Origin: Flavisericum labens
GTDB taxonomy: Bacteria > Bacteroidota > Bacteroidia > Flavobacteriales > Flavobacteriaceae
Length of the DNA: 64,000 bases
NCBI RefSeq assembly: GCF_045446075.1
Contig: NZ_JBJJBQ010000009.1
Span: 62,001 to 126,000 of the forward strand
Reading direction: 5' to 3'
Position numbers and translations under genes: made by a program. The notes beneath the pieces were generated by a model. It was not told the origin of the DNA. It did not search any database and saw nothing but the letters and a program-made list of their open reading frames with translations. Position 1 is the first letter of the stretch, and every line of letters starts with the position of its first letter. Positions 7,228 to 15,435 of the stretch are shown here, one piece after another.

Positions 7228-8232
7228 ATGAGTCAAATTATAACCTTTGGTGAAGTGCTAATGCGCTTATCGCCTTTTGGAAACAAGAAATTTATTCAAG
7301 CCAATACTTTAGAGTTTTATTTTGGGGGCACTGAAGTCAATGTAGGATTATCTATTGCACATTTTGGAGGAAACGTAAAACATATTACGGCCATTTCAGA
7401 TGATTTTATAGGTGATACGGCTATCGCATATCTCAACAAATTTGATTTAGATACCACGGCTATAGTTCGCTCCAACAGACCATTGGGCGTATATTTTCTT
7501 GAAGTGGGTGCGGTTATGCGACCTAGTTCCATTTCTTATAATCGGTCGCATTCGGCATTTTCCGGAATCCAACCACATATGGTAGACTGGGAAAAGGCAC
7601 TGCGAAAAGGCAGTTGGTTTCACTGGACAGGTATTACGCCGGCGCTAACGCAAGGTGCTTTCGATACATTAAAGGAAGGATTGAAATTGGCCAAAGACAA
7701 AGGTATGCAGGTTTCGGCAGACCCCACTTATAGGAGTGGCTTATGGAAATACGGTACAGACCCTAAAGAGACGTTAACTGAATTGTTACATTGCTCTACG
7801 GTTTTTATTGGGGGTATAAATGAGATAAATGAAGTTTTAGATACTGATTATGGCTATAGTAACGAAGAGTTTATTGAAGCCAGTAAAAAACTAATGGAAG
7901 AATTCCCGACCATTAATAAAGTATTCGATAAGATAAGAACTTCTATTAACTCATCATGGCATAAAATTAGAGCGCGAATGTGGAACGGGAAAGAATTCAG
8001 GGAAACCGAGGATTTCGATATCACGCATATTGTCGATAGAATTGGTACGGGCGATGCCTTTGCAGCGGGTTTAATTTATGGCTTACAACATTACGACGAT
8101 TTTAAATCCATGCAATTTGCAAGTGCCGCATGTGCATTAAAACACACCTATGTTGGTGATGTTAATTATGCTACTACGGAAGAGGTTACTAGAATTTTAG
8201 ATGGAAATGTTACAGGAAGGTTTAATAGGTAG
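7228..8232 (+). CDS. Second KDG kinase-type PfkB sugar kinase
   Basis: A 334-residue PfkB-family kinase clearly paralogous to the one at 275: both share the GEVLMRL/GEIMLRL N-terminus, WFHWTGITPA and the C-terminal signature DRIGTGDAF (270-278, catalytic Asp276). In its signature the central residues are GTGD rather than GGGD. It stands alone after der, outside the operon and without a LacI-type palindrome in the 82-bp upstream gap. 2-Keto-3-deoxygluconate is the likely substrate by homology, but a related keto sugar acid is possible; different regulation or substrate preference would explain keeping two copies. Confidence 0.8.
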   Translation: MSQIITFGEVLMRLSPFGNKKFIQANTLEFYFGGTEVNVGLSIAHFGGNVKHITAISDDFIGDTAIAYLNKFDLDTTAIVRSNRPLGVYFLEVGAVMRPSSISYNRSHSAFSGIQPHMVDWEKALRKGSWFHWTGITPALTQGAFDTLKEGLKLAKDKGMQVSADPTYRSGLWKYGTDPKETLTELLHCSTVFIGGINEINEVLDTDYGYSNEEFIEASKKLMEEFPTINKVFDKIRTSINSSWHKIRARMWNGKEFRETEDFDITHIVDRIGTGDAFAAGLIYGLQHYDDFKSMQFASAACALKHTYVGDVNYATTEEVTRILDGNVTGRFNR

Positions 8233-8285
8233 TTAATCTTAGGTTTTAAAAATTGATTTAGGAGTAAGTGTTTTATTACAGGGCT

Positions 8286-9101
8286 TTACCAGCTTCCTCC
8301 TGCACCGCCTCCAGAGAAACCGCCGCCGCCAAAACCACCACCGAAACCACCACCGAAGCCACCACCGGAACTTCCGCCCCAACCACTGCCACTTGAGCGA
8401 CCACCGTAGCTACCACGCCCCATATTGCTTAGGATTATGGCGTCCCAAATATCAAAGCCTTTATGTCTATTTCCTCCACGTCCGCCTCCACGTTTATTTT
8501 TGGAAATGGATAAAAGAATGAAGATAAAAATGACAATGAGGATAAAAATTAACTTAGGAGGGAAAGAATTAGAATCATTAGCTTTTCGAGTTCCTTGATA
8601 AGCTCCCGTTAAAACTTCAAAAATAGCGTCAACGCCATTATTAAGCCCTTGGTAATAATTGCCCTTTTTAAATTCAGGAATAATGATATTTCGAGTAAGT
8701 TCGCCAACAATACCGGCCGTAAGCCTATCTTCGACGCCATAGCCTGGTGAAATCCAGATTTTGCGGTCATCTCTAGCTAATAAAATAAACACACCATTAT
8801 CTTCTTTGGCTTGTCCGATGCCCCATTTTTGCGCCCACCGAGGCGCTAAAAGACCAATGTTTTCTCCTTTTGTAGTGCTTATAATAGCAATTACGATTTG
8901 AGTTGAAGTAGTGTCTGAATACTTGATGAGTTTATTTTCAAGGGTGTTTTTTTCAGAACTAGATAGAAGCTTAATATAATCGTAAACACTAGTCTGCTCT
9001 TCGGGTATTTTAGGTATGTCAAACTGTGCTTTTGTTATTTGTGTAAAACATAAGCAGAACAGAAAAGAAAGAAAAAATGTAGTGTTTTTAAGTTTGTGCA
9101 T
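8286..9101 (-). CDS. TPM-domain protein with membrane helix and Gly-rich tail
   Basis: Exported TPM_phosphatase-family protein (TLP18.3/Psb32/MOLO-1 fold), 271 residues. It has a signal peptide (about 1-25), a TPM domain at about 35-170 with the typical GVFILLARDDRKIWISPGYG segment, a transmembrane helix at about 183-200 and a tail made of GGG, GGGF and GSGWGG repeats with a few Ser. Such proteins are often found with LemA in Bacteroidetes; their biochemical role is unsettled. Its ATG overlaps the stop of the upstream TPM gene by one base (TAATG), so the two are translationally coupled. Last gene of the LemA-TPM operon. Confidence 0.85.
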   Translation of the reverse strand: MHKLKNTTFFLSFLFCLCFTQITKAQFDIPKIPEEQTSVYDYIKLLSSSEKNTLENKLIKYSDTTSTQIVIAIISTTKGENIGLLAPRWAQKWGIGQAKEDNGVFILLARDDRKIWISPGYGVEDRLTAGIVGELTRNIIIPEFKKGNYYQGLNNGVDAIFEVLTGAYQGTRKANDSNSFPPKLIFILIVIFIFILLSISKNKRGGGRGGNRHKGFDIWDAIILSNMGRGSYGGRSSGSGWGGSSGGGFGGGFGGGFGGGGFSGGGAGGSW

Positions 9102-9538
9102 TAGCCTTTTGAAATTTCATCAGAGAGTTCGTTGATATCACCTTGCTCCCAAGGAAAATGTTTTTCAAGTTCTTTACCTGCTCTTAAAATGCCTTCAACA
9201 AGTCCTTGCTTAAATTCTCCAGACTTAAAGTGTGATTGCATAATGTTTTTTGTGCTGTCCCAAAAATCTACAGGAACCACTTCGTTAATTCCTCTGTCGC
9301 CATAAATCACAAAGGTTTTGTCTTCAACTGCCACATAAATAAGTACCCCATTTTGCTCCTTGGTATTGTCCATTTTTAAATAATGAAATACTTCCAAAGC
9401 ACGGTTAAATGAGTCTGTTTTAGACTTTTTTTCTATGTGTACACGAATTTCACCAGAGGTGTTTAATTCAGCAGTTCTAATGGCTTCAATGATTTCTTGT
9501 TCGTCGTTTTTTGACAAGAAATCTTCTACTTGTGACAT
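9101..9538 (-). CDS. TPM-domain protein, soluble
   Basis: A 145-residue TPM-domain protein with no signal peptide or membrane helix. The core is recognisable from GEIRVHIEKKS, the NGVLIYVAVEDKTFVIYGD segment and the helical C-terminus ending in KHFPWE. It lies between lemA and the larger TPM gene with 6 bp and a one-base overlap, so the three form one unit. Lacking an export signal, it would act on the cytoplasmic side while its partner faces the envelope; that arrangement is inferred only from sequence. Confidence 0.83.
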   Translation of the reverse strand: MSQVEDFLSKNDEQEIIEAIRTAELNTSGEIRVHIEKKSKTDSFNRALEVFHYLKMDNTKEQNGVLIYVAVEDKTFVIYGDRGINEVVPVDFWDSTKNIMQSHFKSGEFKQGLVEGILRAGKELEKHFPWEQGDINELSDEISKG

Positions 9539-9544
9539 ATGGTT

Positions 9545-10144
9545 TTAGTTAAAATCAAATTCAACATCTACAGGTTTTTCAGAGCCAGCTTCAGCATCAA
9601 AATAAGGTTTACCTTCAAAATTGAATAGACCAGCTAAGATTGAATTTGGGAATGTTTTCACATGGTTGTTGTAAGGCTTAATGGCTTCATTGAATCGTGT
9701 CCTAGCCGTTTGAATAGTATTTTCGGTACTGGTTAATTCATCTTGTAGCTTCAAGAAATTTTGATTAGCTTTTAATTCAGGATATCGTTCTACGGTTACC
9801 AACAAACTTTTTAAAGCTCCACTTAGCCCGCCTTGAACTTGATTGTATTGTGCTAATTGTTCTGGTGTAATATTGTTAGGGTCTATACTAATTGATGTTG
9901 CTTTAGCACGTGCTTCAATAACATCAGTAAGTGTTTTACGTTCAAAATCCGCAGCTCCTTTTACAGTGTTAACGAGGTTACCTATTAAATCGTTACGACG
10001 TTGATATGAAGTTTGTACATTACCCCAAGCTTCGCTTACGTTTTCGTTTAGTCTTACAGCATCGTTGTTGAATCCAACGGCCCATCTATAAATACCGAAA
10101 ATTACAACAGCAATTATAATAACAGGAATTAGCCATTTTTTCAT
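9545..10144 (-). CDS. lemA: LemA family membrane protein
   Basis: LemA-family protein of 199 residues: an N-terminal hydrophobic helix (about 4-22) followed by a long helical domain. Family hallmarks are VSEAWGNVQTSYQRRNDLI near 38-57, the central YPELKANQNF and the closing ARTRFNEAIKPYN. The helix anchors it with the helical bundle probably outside the cytoplasm. It is the first gene of the lemA-TPM-TPM unit, 75 bp after the MerR-type gene. The biochemical role of LemA is not established. Confidence 0.93.
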   Translation of the reverse strand: MKKWLIPVIIIAVVIFGIYRWAVGFNNDAVRLNENVSEAWGNVQTSYQRRNDLIGNLVNTVKGAADFERKTLTDVIEARAKATSISIDPNNITPEQLAQYNQVQGGLSGALKSLLVTVERYPELKANQNFLKLQDELTSTENTIQTARTRFNEAIKPYNNHVKTFPNSILAGLFNFEGKPYFDAEAGSEKPVDVEFDFN

Positions 10145-10219
10145 ATTGAATGATTTTAGTGTTAAAGTTTTTTATTGAATTGTATGTACTATAATGTTAG
10201 TAAGGATATGGAGCAATTG

Positions 10220-10549
10220 TTACAAATGTTCCTTTATTTTTGTCAATTGATTTTTGATATCTTCAAGTTTGCTAACTATTTCAAAATTACTTAAAGCTTG
10301 CTTTTTTTCTTCTTTTAGGTGAGTTTTTGCGCCTTCTAAAGTGAAACCACGTTCTTTTACTAAGTGGTAAATAAATTTGAGATTTTTAATGTCTTCTGGA
10401 GTAAATTTACGGTTGCCCTTTGCATTTTTCTTGGGCTTTAGTACATCAAACTCCTTTTCCCAAAAACGGATTAAAGAGGTGTTAACGTCAAAGGCCTTTG
10501 CTACTTCACCAATTCCATAATATCGTTTTTCGGGTAGTTCTATATGCAT
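10220..10549 (-). CDS. MerR-family transcriptional regulator
   Basis: A 109-residue DNA-binding protein. Residues 9-75 form a MerR-type winged helix-turn-helix (YYGIGEVAKAF, then SLIRFWEKEF and RKFTPEDI), followed by a short coiled C-terminus. There are no cysteines and no effector domain, so this is the small MerR type common in Bacteroidetes. Its start overlaps the stop of the M23 peptidase gene by a base, indicating cotranscription. It could regulate the lemA-TPM genes just downstream, but nothing in the sequence proves it. Confidence 0.9.
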   Translation of the reverse strand: MHIELPEKRYYGIGEVAKAFDVNTSLIRFWEKEFDVLKPKKNAKGNRKFTPEDIKNLKFIYHLVKERGFTLEGAKTHLKEEKKQALSNFEIVSKLEDIKNQLTKIKEHL

Positions 10550-11520
10550 TAGTCTAAAGATTGGTTTTCTAAAGAAGCGTGCTCCAGTAGTTTATTAAAT
10601 TCTTCCGCCGTTAAACTACCATAATAAAAGTTTATGGGGTTAATGCGGTTGTCGTCTTTGAATATTTCATAGTGTAAATGTGGTGCCTCAGAGCGTCCGG
10701 TACTGCCTACGAACCCTATTAAATCACCACGTTTTACTTTTTGGTTTCTTCTAACGTTGTATTTGTAAAGGTGGGCGTAAAGACTGGTATAGCCATAGCC
10801 GTGGTCTATTCTTATATGTCTGCCATACCCTGATGAGTTACTGTCGGCTCTTTTAACAATACCATCACCAGTGGCATAAACAGGTGTGCCTCTAGGCGCA
10901 GTAAAATCCATCCCCCAATGCATTTTTCTTACCTTGGTGAAAGGATCCGAACGCATACCATATCCTGATGCCATTCGTGTTAGGTCTTCGTTGCTTACCG
11001 GCTGAATAGCAGGAATAGCCGCTAATAGTTTTTCTTTTTCTTTAGCAAGTACTGCAATTTCGTCAAGCGATTTAGATTGCACAACAATTTGTTTTTGGAG
11101 AATGTCTAATCGTTTGTTACTTTCTATAATTAATTCAGAATTATCAAAGCCTTCCAAACTTTTGTATCGGTTAATACCTCCAAAACCAGCTTTACGCTGC
11201 TCTTCCGGAATGGGGTTGGCTTCAAAATATACGCGGTAAATATTGTTGTCCCTTTCAGCGACATTGGCCAAAACAGCTTCGGCCTGTCCCATTTTTTTGT
11301 TCAGTAATTCAAACTGTAGCTTTGTGTTTTCAAGTTCGCGTTTAAAAGCACGTTCTTTAGGCGATTCAATGTACTGGCTGGCGATAAAAACAAATATAAA
11401 AGCAAAAAAACCAGAAGCTAAGATAAATAAAGAAGCGTACTTAAACGTGGTTCTTTTTTTACGCTCTATCTTTCGGTAAGAAAGCGATTCTGGATCGTAG
11501 TAATATTTTACCTTACTCAT
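10549..11520 (-). CDS. M23 (LytM) family peptidoglycan endopeptidase, membrane anchored
   Basis: Predicted zinc metalloprotease that cuts peptide cross-links in murein. The 323-residue protein has a basic cytoplasmic N-terminus, a transmembrane helix at about 29-49, a coiled-coil stretch (about 55-90 and 130-165) and a C-terminal M23 domain with the zinc-ligand segments HWGMDF and APHLHYEIF. The catalytic histidines are present, so it should be active rather than an EnvC-type activator. It heads the minus-strand unit running into merR and lemA, and is divergent from alaS. Confidence 0.92.
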   Translation of the reverse strand: MSKVKYYYDPESLSYRKIERKKRTTFKYASLFILASGFFAFIFVFIASQYIESPKERAFKRELENTKLQFELLNKKMGQAEAVLANVAERDNNIYRVYFEANPIPEEQRKAGFGGINRYKSLEGFDNSELIIESNKRLDILQKQIVVQSKSLDEIAVLAKEKEKLLAAIPAIQPVSNEDLTRMASGYGMRSDPFTKVRKMHWGMDFTAPRGTPVYATGDGIVKRADSNSSGYGRHIRIDHGYGYTSLYAHLYKYNVRRNQKVKRGDLIGFVGSTGRSEAPHLHYEIFKDDNRINPINFYYGSLTAEEFNKLLEHASLENQSLD

Positions 11521-11703
11521 TTCTTAAATTATACTATTTTTGCGCTTTATAAACTTTAATTACAAGACGCAAATTTTAAAAAAAACGAACAAACCAATAA
11601 AATATTATTAGCAAATTGGTTTGGTTACTCAAAATTAGGGAAAGTAAAGATAAAAATAGTTTTGTAATTAAAGCCAAATAACCGAAAAGAGAATAATTTA
11701 TAT

Positions 11704-14316
11704 ATGAAGTCTCAAGACATCCGTTCTAAGTTTTTAAGTTTTTTTGAAGAAAAAAAGCATAGCATTGTGCCATCGGCTCCAATGGTACTAAAAAACGATC
11801 CTACTTTAATGTTCGTAAATGCAGGTATGGTGCCCTTTAAAGAATACTTTTTAGGGAATGCCACACCAAAGAATGCTCGACTAACCGATAGTCAAAAGTG
11901 TTTACGTGTTTCTGGTAAGCATAACGATTTAGATGAGGTAGGCTACGATACCTATCACCATACCCTTTTTGAAATGTTGGGCAATTGGAGTTTTGGCGAT
12001 TATTTTAAGAATGAAGCGATTGCATGGTCTTGGGAATTGTTAACCGAAGTTTTTGGGATAGACAAAGATATTTTATATGTTACTGTTTTTGAAGGAAGTG
12101 AAGAAGATGGTCTGGGAATGGATACTGAGGCATACGACCTTTGGAAACAGCACATTTCTGAGGACCGTATATTAAAAGGAAATAAAAAAGACAATTTCTG
12201 GGAAATGGGCGATCAAGGTCCGTGTGGACCGTGTAGTGAGATACATGTGGATATTCGTTCTGCGGAAGAGAAAGCCAAAATTCCGGGAAAAGACCTAGTG
12301 AACCAAGATCATCCGCAAGTGGTAGAAATTTGGAATTTGGTTTTTATACAGTACAACCGAAAAGCCAGCGGAAGCCTAGAAACGTTACCAAATAAACATA
12401 TTGATACCGGAATGGGTTTTGAGCGCCTTTGTATGGTGCTTCAAGGCGTTCAATCAAATTACGACACCGATGTGTTTACGCCGATAATCCGTGAGTTGGA
12501 GACCATTACTGATAAAAAATATGGCAAAGATGAAATGACCGATGTTGCCATTCGCGTGATTTCAGATCATGTTCGAGCAGTGGCATTTTCAATTGCCGAT
12601 GGGCAGTTGCCAAGTAGTACGGGCGCCGGTTATGTTATTCGAAGAATTTTACGCCGTGCCGTGCGTTACGGATTCACCTTTCTAGATAAAAAGGAACCAT
12701 TTATTTACAGGCTGGTTGATGTGTTGAGTGAAAAAATGGGGCAAGCTTTTCCAGAAATCAAAAATCAAAAAAGGCTGGTGGAGAATGTGATAAAGGAAGA
12801 AGAGCAGTCGTTTTTACGCACTTTAGACCAAGGTTTGGTTCTTTTAAATAGAATTGTTGAAGAAACTAAAGGTGATACTGTTTCGGGTGAAAAAGCTTTT
12901 GAATTATATGACACATATGGTTTTCCAATAGATTTAACCGGATTGATTCTTTCTGAAAAAGGATTAAAGCTAGATGAAGAAGGTTTTAAGGAAAAACTTC
13001 AAAAGCAAAAAGAGCGTTCGCGTGCGGCAAGCGAAATTAATGCTGATGATTGGGTTGTTTTACGTGACGATGCCGAAACTGAATTTGTGGGATATGACAT
13101 GTTAGAAACTCTAGTAAAACTTACCCAATACCGAAAAGTAAGTACCAAGAAGGATGGGGATATGTATCAATTGGTGTTCAACATAACACCGTTTTACCCA
13201 GAAGGTGGAGGACAAGTAGGAGACAAAGGCTATTTGGAAGGAGCTCATGGTGATGTAGTTTATATTTTAGATACCAAAAAGGAAAACAATCTGATTATCC
13301 ATTTTGCAAAAAACTTACCAGAACATATCAATGAGTCGTTTAAAGCCGTTGTTGATCAAACCCATAGGAGCCAAACCGAGTGCAACCATACAGCAACGCA
13401 CTTGTTGCACCAGGCACTTAGAGAAGTTTTGGGTACTCATGTTGAACAAAAGGGTAGTGCTGTAAATGCGGAGTATTTACGTTTCGATTTTTCACATTTT
13501 TCAAAATTAACACCTGAAGAATTACAGGATGTAGAGGATTTTGTAAACCGTAGAATCGATGGAAAATTGCCTTTAGAGGAAAAACGAAACGCGCCAATAG
13601 AGGAAGCTGTAGCTGAAGGCGCAATGAGCTTGTTTGGTGAAAAATACGGAGATACAGTCCGTTCTGTTCGTTTTGGCAAATCCATTGAGTTGTGCGGAGG
13701 AACACATGTTGATAATACGGCCGATATTTGGCACTTTAAAATTATTACAGAAGGCGCAGTGGCTGCAGGAATTCGTCGTATCGAGGCTATTACCAATAAT
13801 GCAACTAAAAATTATTATTTTGATAATAATCAGGCATTTATTGAAATGAAAGCTTTGCTTAACAACACTAAAGAACCAGTGAAAGCCCTTGTAAATTTAC
13901 AGGACGAAAACAATGCGCTTAAAAAGCAAATAGAATCTCTTTTAAAGGATAAGGCCAAGAATATTAAGAGTGATTTAAAAAACGAACTGCAAGAAGTTAA
14001 TGGCGTTCAGTTTTTAGCCAAAAAGTTGGATTTAGATGCTGGTGGATTAAAAGATGTTGCTTTCGAGTTGGGCTGCGAGCATAACAATCTGTTCCTGCTT
14101 CTAGCTACTGAGCAAAATGGCAAAGCGCTCTTGTCATGTTACATTTCAAAAGAATTGGTGACCGAAAAAGGTTTAAATGCTGGGCATGTAGTACGAGAGC
14201 TTGGAAAATTCATCCAAGGTGGCGGCGGCGGACAGCCATTTTTTGCTACTGCTGGGGGTAAAAACCCTGATGGGATTAATGCTGCTTTAAGTGAAGCAAA
14301 AAAATATATAGAATAG
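11704..14316 (+). CDS. alaS: Alanyl-tRNA synthetase
   Basis: Class II synthetase charging tRNA-Ala; 870 residues, a normal length. Aminoacylation domain motifs include FWEMGDQGPCGPCSE at about 160-174. The editing domain has HTATHLLH near 562 and CGGTHV near 662, giving the four zinc ligands. The C-terminal DHHA1 region has the Gly-rich IQGGGGGQPFFA segment. A TAGTTTTG box at 11657-11664 may belong to its promoter. The gene is followed by a long inverted repeat at 14337-14389. Confidence 0.98.
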   Translation: MKSQDIRSKFLSFFEEKKHSIVPSAPMVLKNDPTLMFVNAGMVPFKEYFLGNATPKNARLTDSQKCLRVSGKHNDLDEVGYDTYHHTLFEMLGNWSFGDYFKNEAIAWSWELLTEVFGIDKDILYVTVFEGSEEDGLGMDTEAYDLWKQHISEDRILKGNKKDNFWEMGDQGPCGPCSEIHVDIRSAEEKAKIPGKDLVNQDHPQVVEIWNLVFIQYNRKASGSLETLPNKHIDTGMGFERLCMVLQGVQSNYDTDVFTPIIRELETITDKKYGKDEMTDVAIRVISDHVRAVAFSIADGQLPSSTGAGYVIRRILRRAVRYGFTFLDKKEPFIYRLVDVLSEKMGQAFPEIKNQKRLVENVIKEEEQSFLRTLDQGLVLLNRIVEETKGDTVSGEKAFELYDTYGFPIDLTGLILSEKGLKLDEEGFKEKLQKQKERSRAASEINADDWVVLRDDAETEFVGYDMLETLVKLTQYRKVSTKKDGDMYQLVFNITPFYPEGGGQVGDKGYLEGAHGDVVYILDTKKENNLIIHFAKNLPEHINESFKAVVDQTHRSQTECNHTATHLLHQALREVLGTHVEQKGSAVNAEYLRFDFSHFSKLTPEELQDVEDFVNRRIDGKLPLEEKRNAPIEEAVAEGAMSLFGEKYGDTVRSVRFGKSIELCGGTHVDNTADIWHFKIITEGAVAAGIRRIEAITNNATKNYYFDNNQAFIEMKALLNNTKEPVKALVNLQDENNALKKQIESLLKDKAKNIKSDLKNELQEVNGVQFLAKKLDLDAGGLKDVAFELGCEHNNLFLLLATEQNGKALLSCYISKELVTEKGLNAGHVVRELGKFIQGGGGGQPFFATAGGKNPDGINAALSEAKKYIE

Positions 14317-14336
14317 CTAGTTCTGAAAGTGTAAAG

Positions 14337-14389
14337 TTTCAAAGACTAAAGTTTTAAGTTCTAAACTTTGTAACTTTATGTCTTTGAAA
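14337..14389. repeat. Long imperfect inverted repeat between alaS and the GSCFA gene
   Basis: The arm 14337-14353 (TTTCAAAGACTAAAGTT) pairs with 14372-14389, whose reverse complement is TTTCAAAGACATAAAGTT, leaving one bulged base. The 18-base middle is itself built of AAAGTTT/AAACTTT pieces. No T-run follows on either strand, so this is not a standard terminator; it looks more like a palindromic repeat unit or a processing hairpin. Confidence 0.6.
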
Positions 14390-14406
14390 TATAGCAGCCT
14401 GAATTA

Positions 14407-15354
14407 ATGAAACTTCAAACCCAAATACCGCTAAATAAACAGCCTCATAATCTAATTGATTACCAGTCTAATATGTTACTTTTGGGTTCATGTTTTTCAG
14501 ATAATATTGGAAAAAAACTGAACTATTTCAAGTTTAAAAATCTTCAAAATCCGTTCGGTATTTTATTTCAGCCCAAAGCCATTGAAACTTTGGTTGAAAA
14601 AGCTGTTAATAATTACAATTACTCAGAACAAGATGTGTTTTTTCACAATGAACGATGGCATTGCTTTGATGCACATTCTAAGTTGAGTGAGGTTTCAAAA
14701 GAAGATTTGTTACACCAATTAAATTCTAAAATTAAATCAACCCACGAACAAATAAAAAATGCAAGCCATATTGTAATTACTATAGGTACAGCTTGGGTTT
14801 ATAGGTTTTTAGAATCTGATATTTTGGTTGCCAATTGCCACAAAGTGCCACAAAAACAGTTTAAAAAAGAACTGTTGTCGGTTGAAGAGATTTTCACTTC
14901 CGTGAAAAACATAATCAATCTAATTAATGAAGTCAATCCCAAATCGGCAATAATTTTCACTGTGTCACCAGTGCGCCACTTAAAAGATGGTTTTGTTGAA
15001 AATACCCAAAGCAAAGCACATTTAATTTCTGCTATCCAAAAGGTTATTTTGGATGCTAAAGGGCTGTACTTTCCTTCTTATGAAATTATGATGGACGAAC
15101 TTCGTGATTATCGATTTTATGAGGCCGATATGATACACCCCAATCAAACGGCTATCAATTATATTTGGGAAAGGTTTCAACAGGTTTGGATGTCTTCAGA
15201 TTCCTTTAAAACTATGGAAGAGGTTGATACTATTCAAAAAGGACTTTTGCATAAACCATTCAATCCAAATTCTGAGGCCCACCTCCAGTTTCTTCAAGGT
15301 TTAGAAGTTAAAACAAAACAACTTAAGTCTCAATTTCCCGACATTGTATTTTAA
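14407..15354 (+). CDS. GSCFA-domain protein (SGNH-like hydrolase fold)
   Basis: A 315-residue protein of the GSCFA family, named for the motif seen here as LLLGSCFSDNIG (residues 26-37). GSCFA proteins resemble SGNH/GDSL esterases; the Ser of GSC would be the nucleophile and a C-terminal DMIHPN segment supplies the Asp-His pair. No signal peptide is visible, so it is probably cytoplasmic. The substrate is unknown. It follows alaS in the same direction after a long inverted repeat, so cotranscription is uncertain. Confidence 0.88.
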   Translation: MKLQTQIPLNKQPHNLIDYQSNMLLLGSCFSDNIGKKLNYFKFKNLQNPFGILFQPKAIETLVEKAVNNYNYSEQDVFFHNERWHCFDAHSKLSEVSKEDLLHQLNSKIKSTHEQIKNASHIVITIGTAWVYRFLESDILVANCHKVPQKQFKKELLSVEEIFTSVKNIINLINEVNPKSAIIFTVSPVRHLKDGFVENTQSKAHLISAIQKVILDAKGLYFPSYEIMMDELRDYRFYEADMIHPNQTAINYIWERFQQVWMSSDSFKTMEEVDTIQKGLLHKPFNPNSEAHLQFLQGLEVKTKQLKSQFPDIVF

Positions 15355-15435
15355 AGTATACCTAATTCATCGAATTGCTTTTATTTGTTTAAAGTTGTAG
15401 ATTTGAGGAACTATTAACCAATAAAACATTCAACA

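Noticed and set aside
8286..8400. Gly-rich repeats of the TPM protein as a DNA repeat array
   Set aside because: The repetition is at protein level (GGG, GGGF) and follows codon structure; no constant DNA unit.
13418..13796. Overlapping minus-strand ORFs inside alaS
   Set aside because: They lie opposite the alaS editing domain, whose motifs are intact; no family features.
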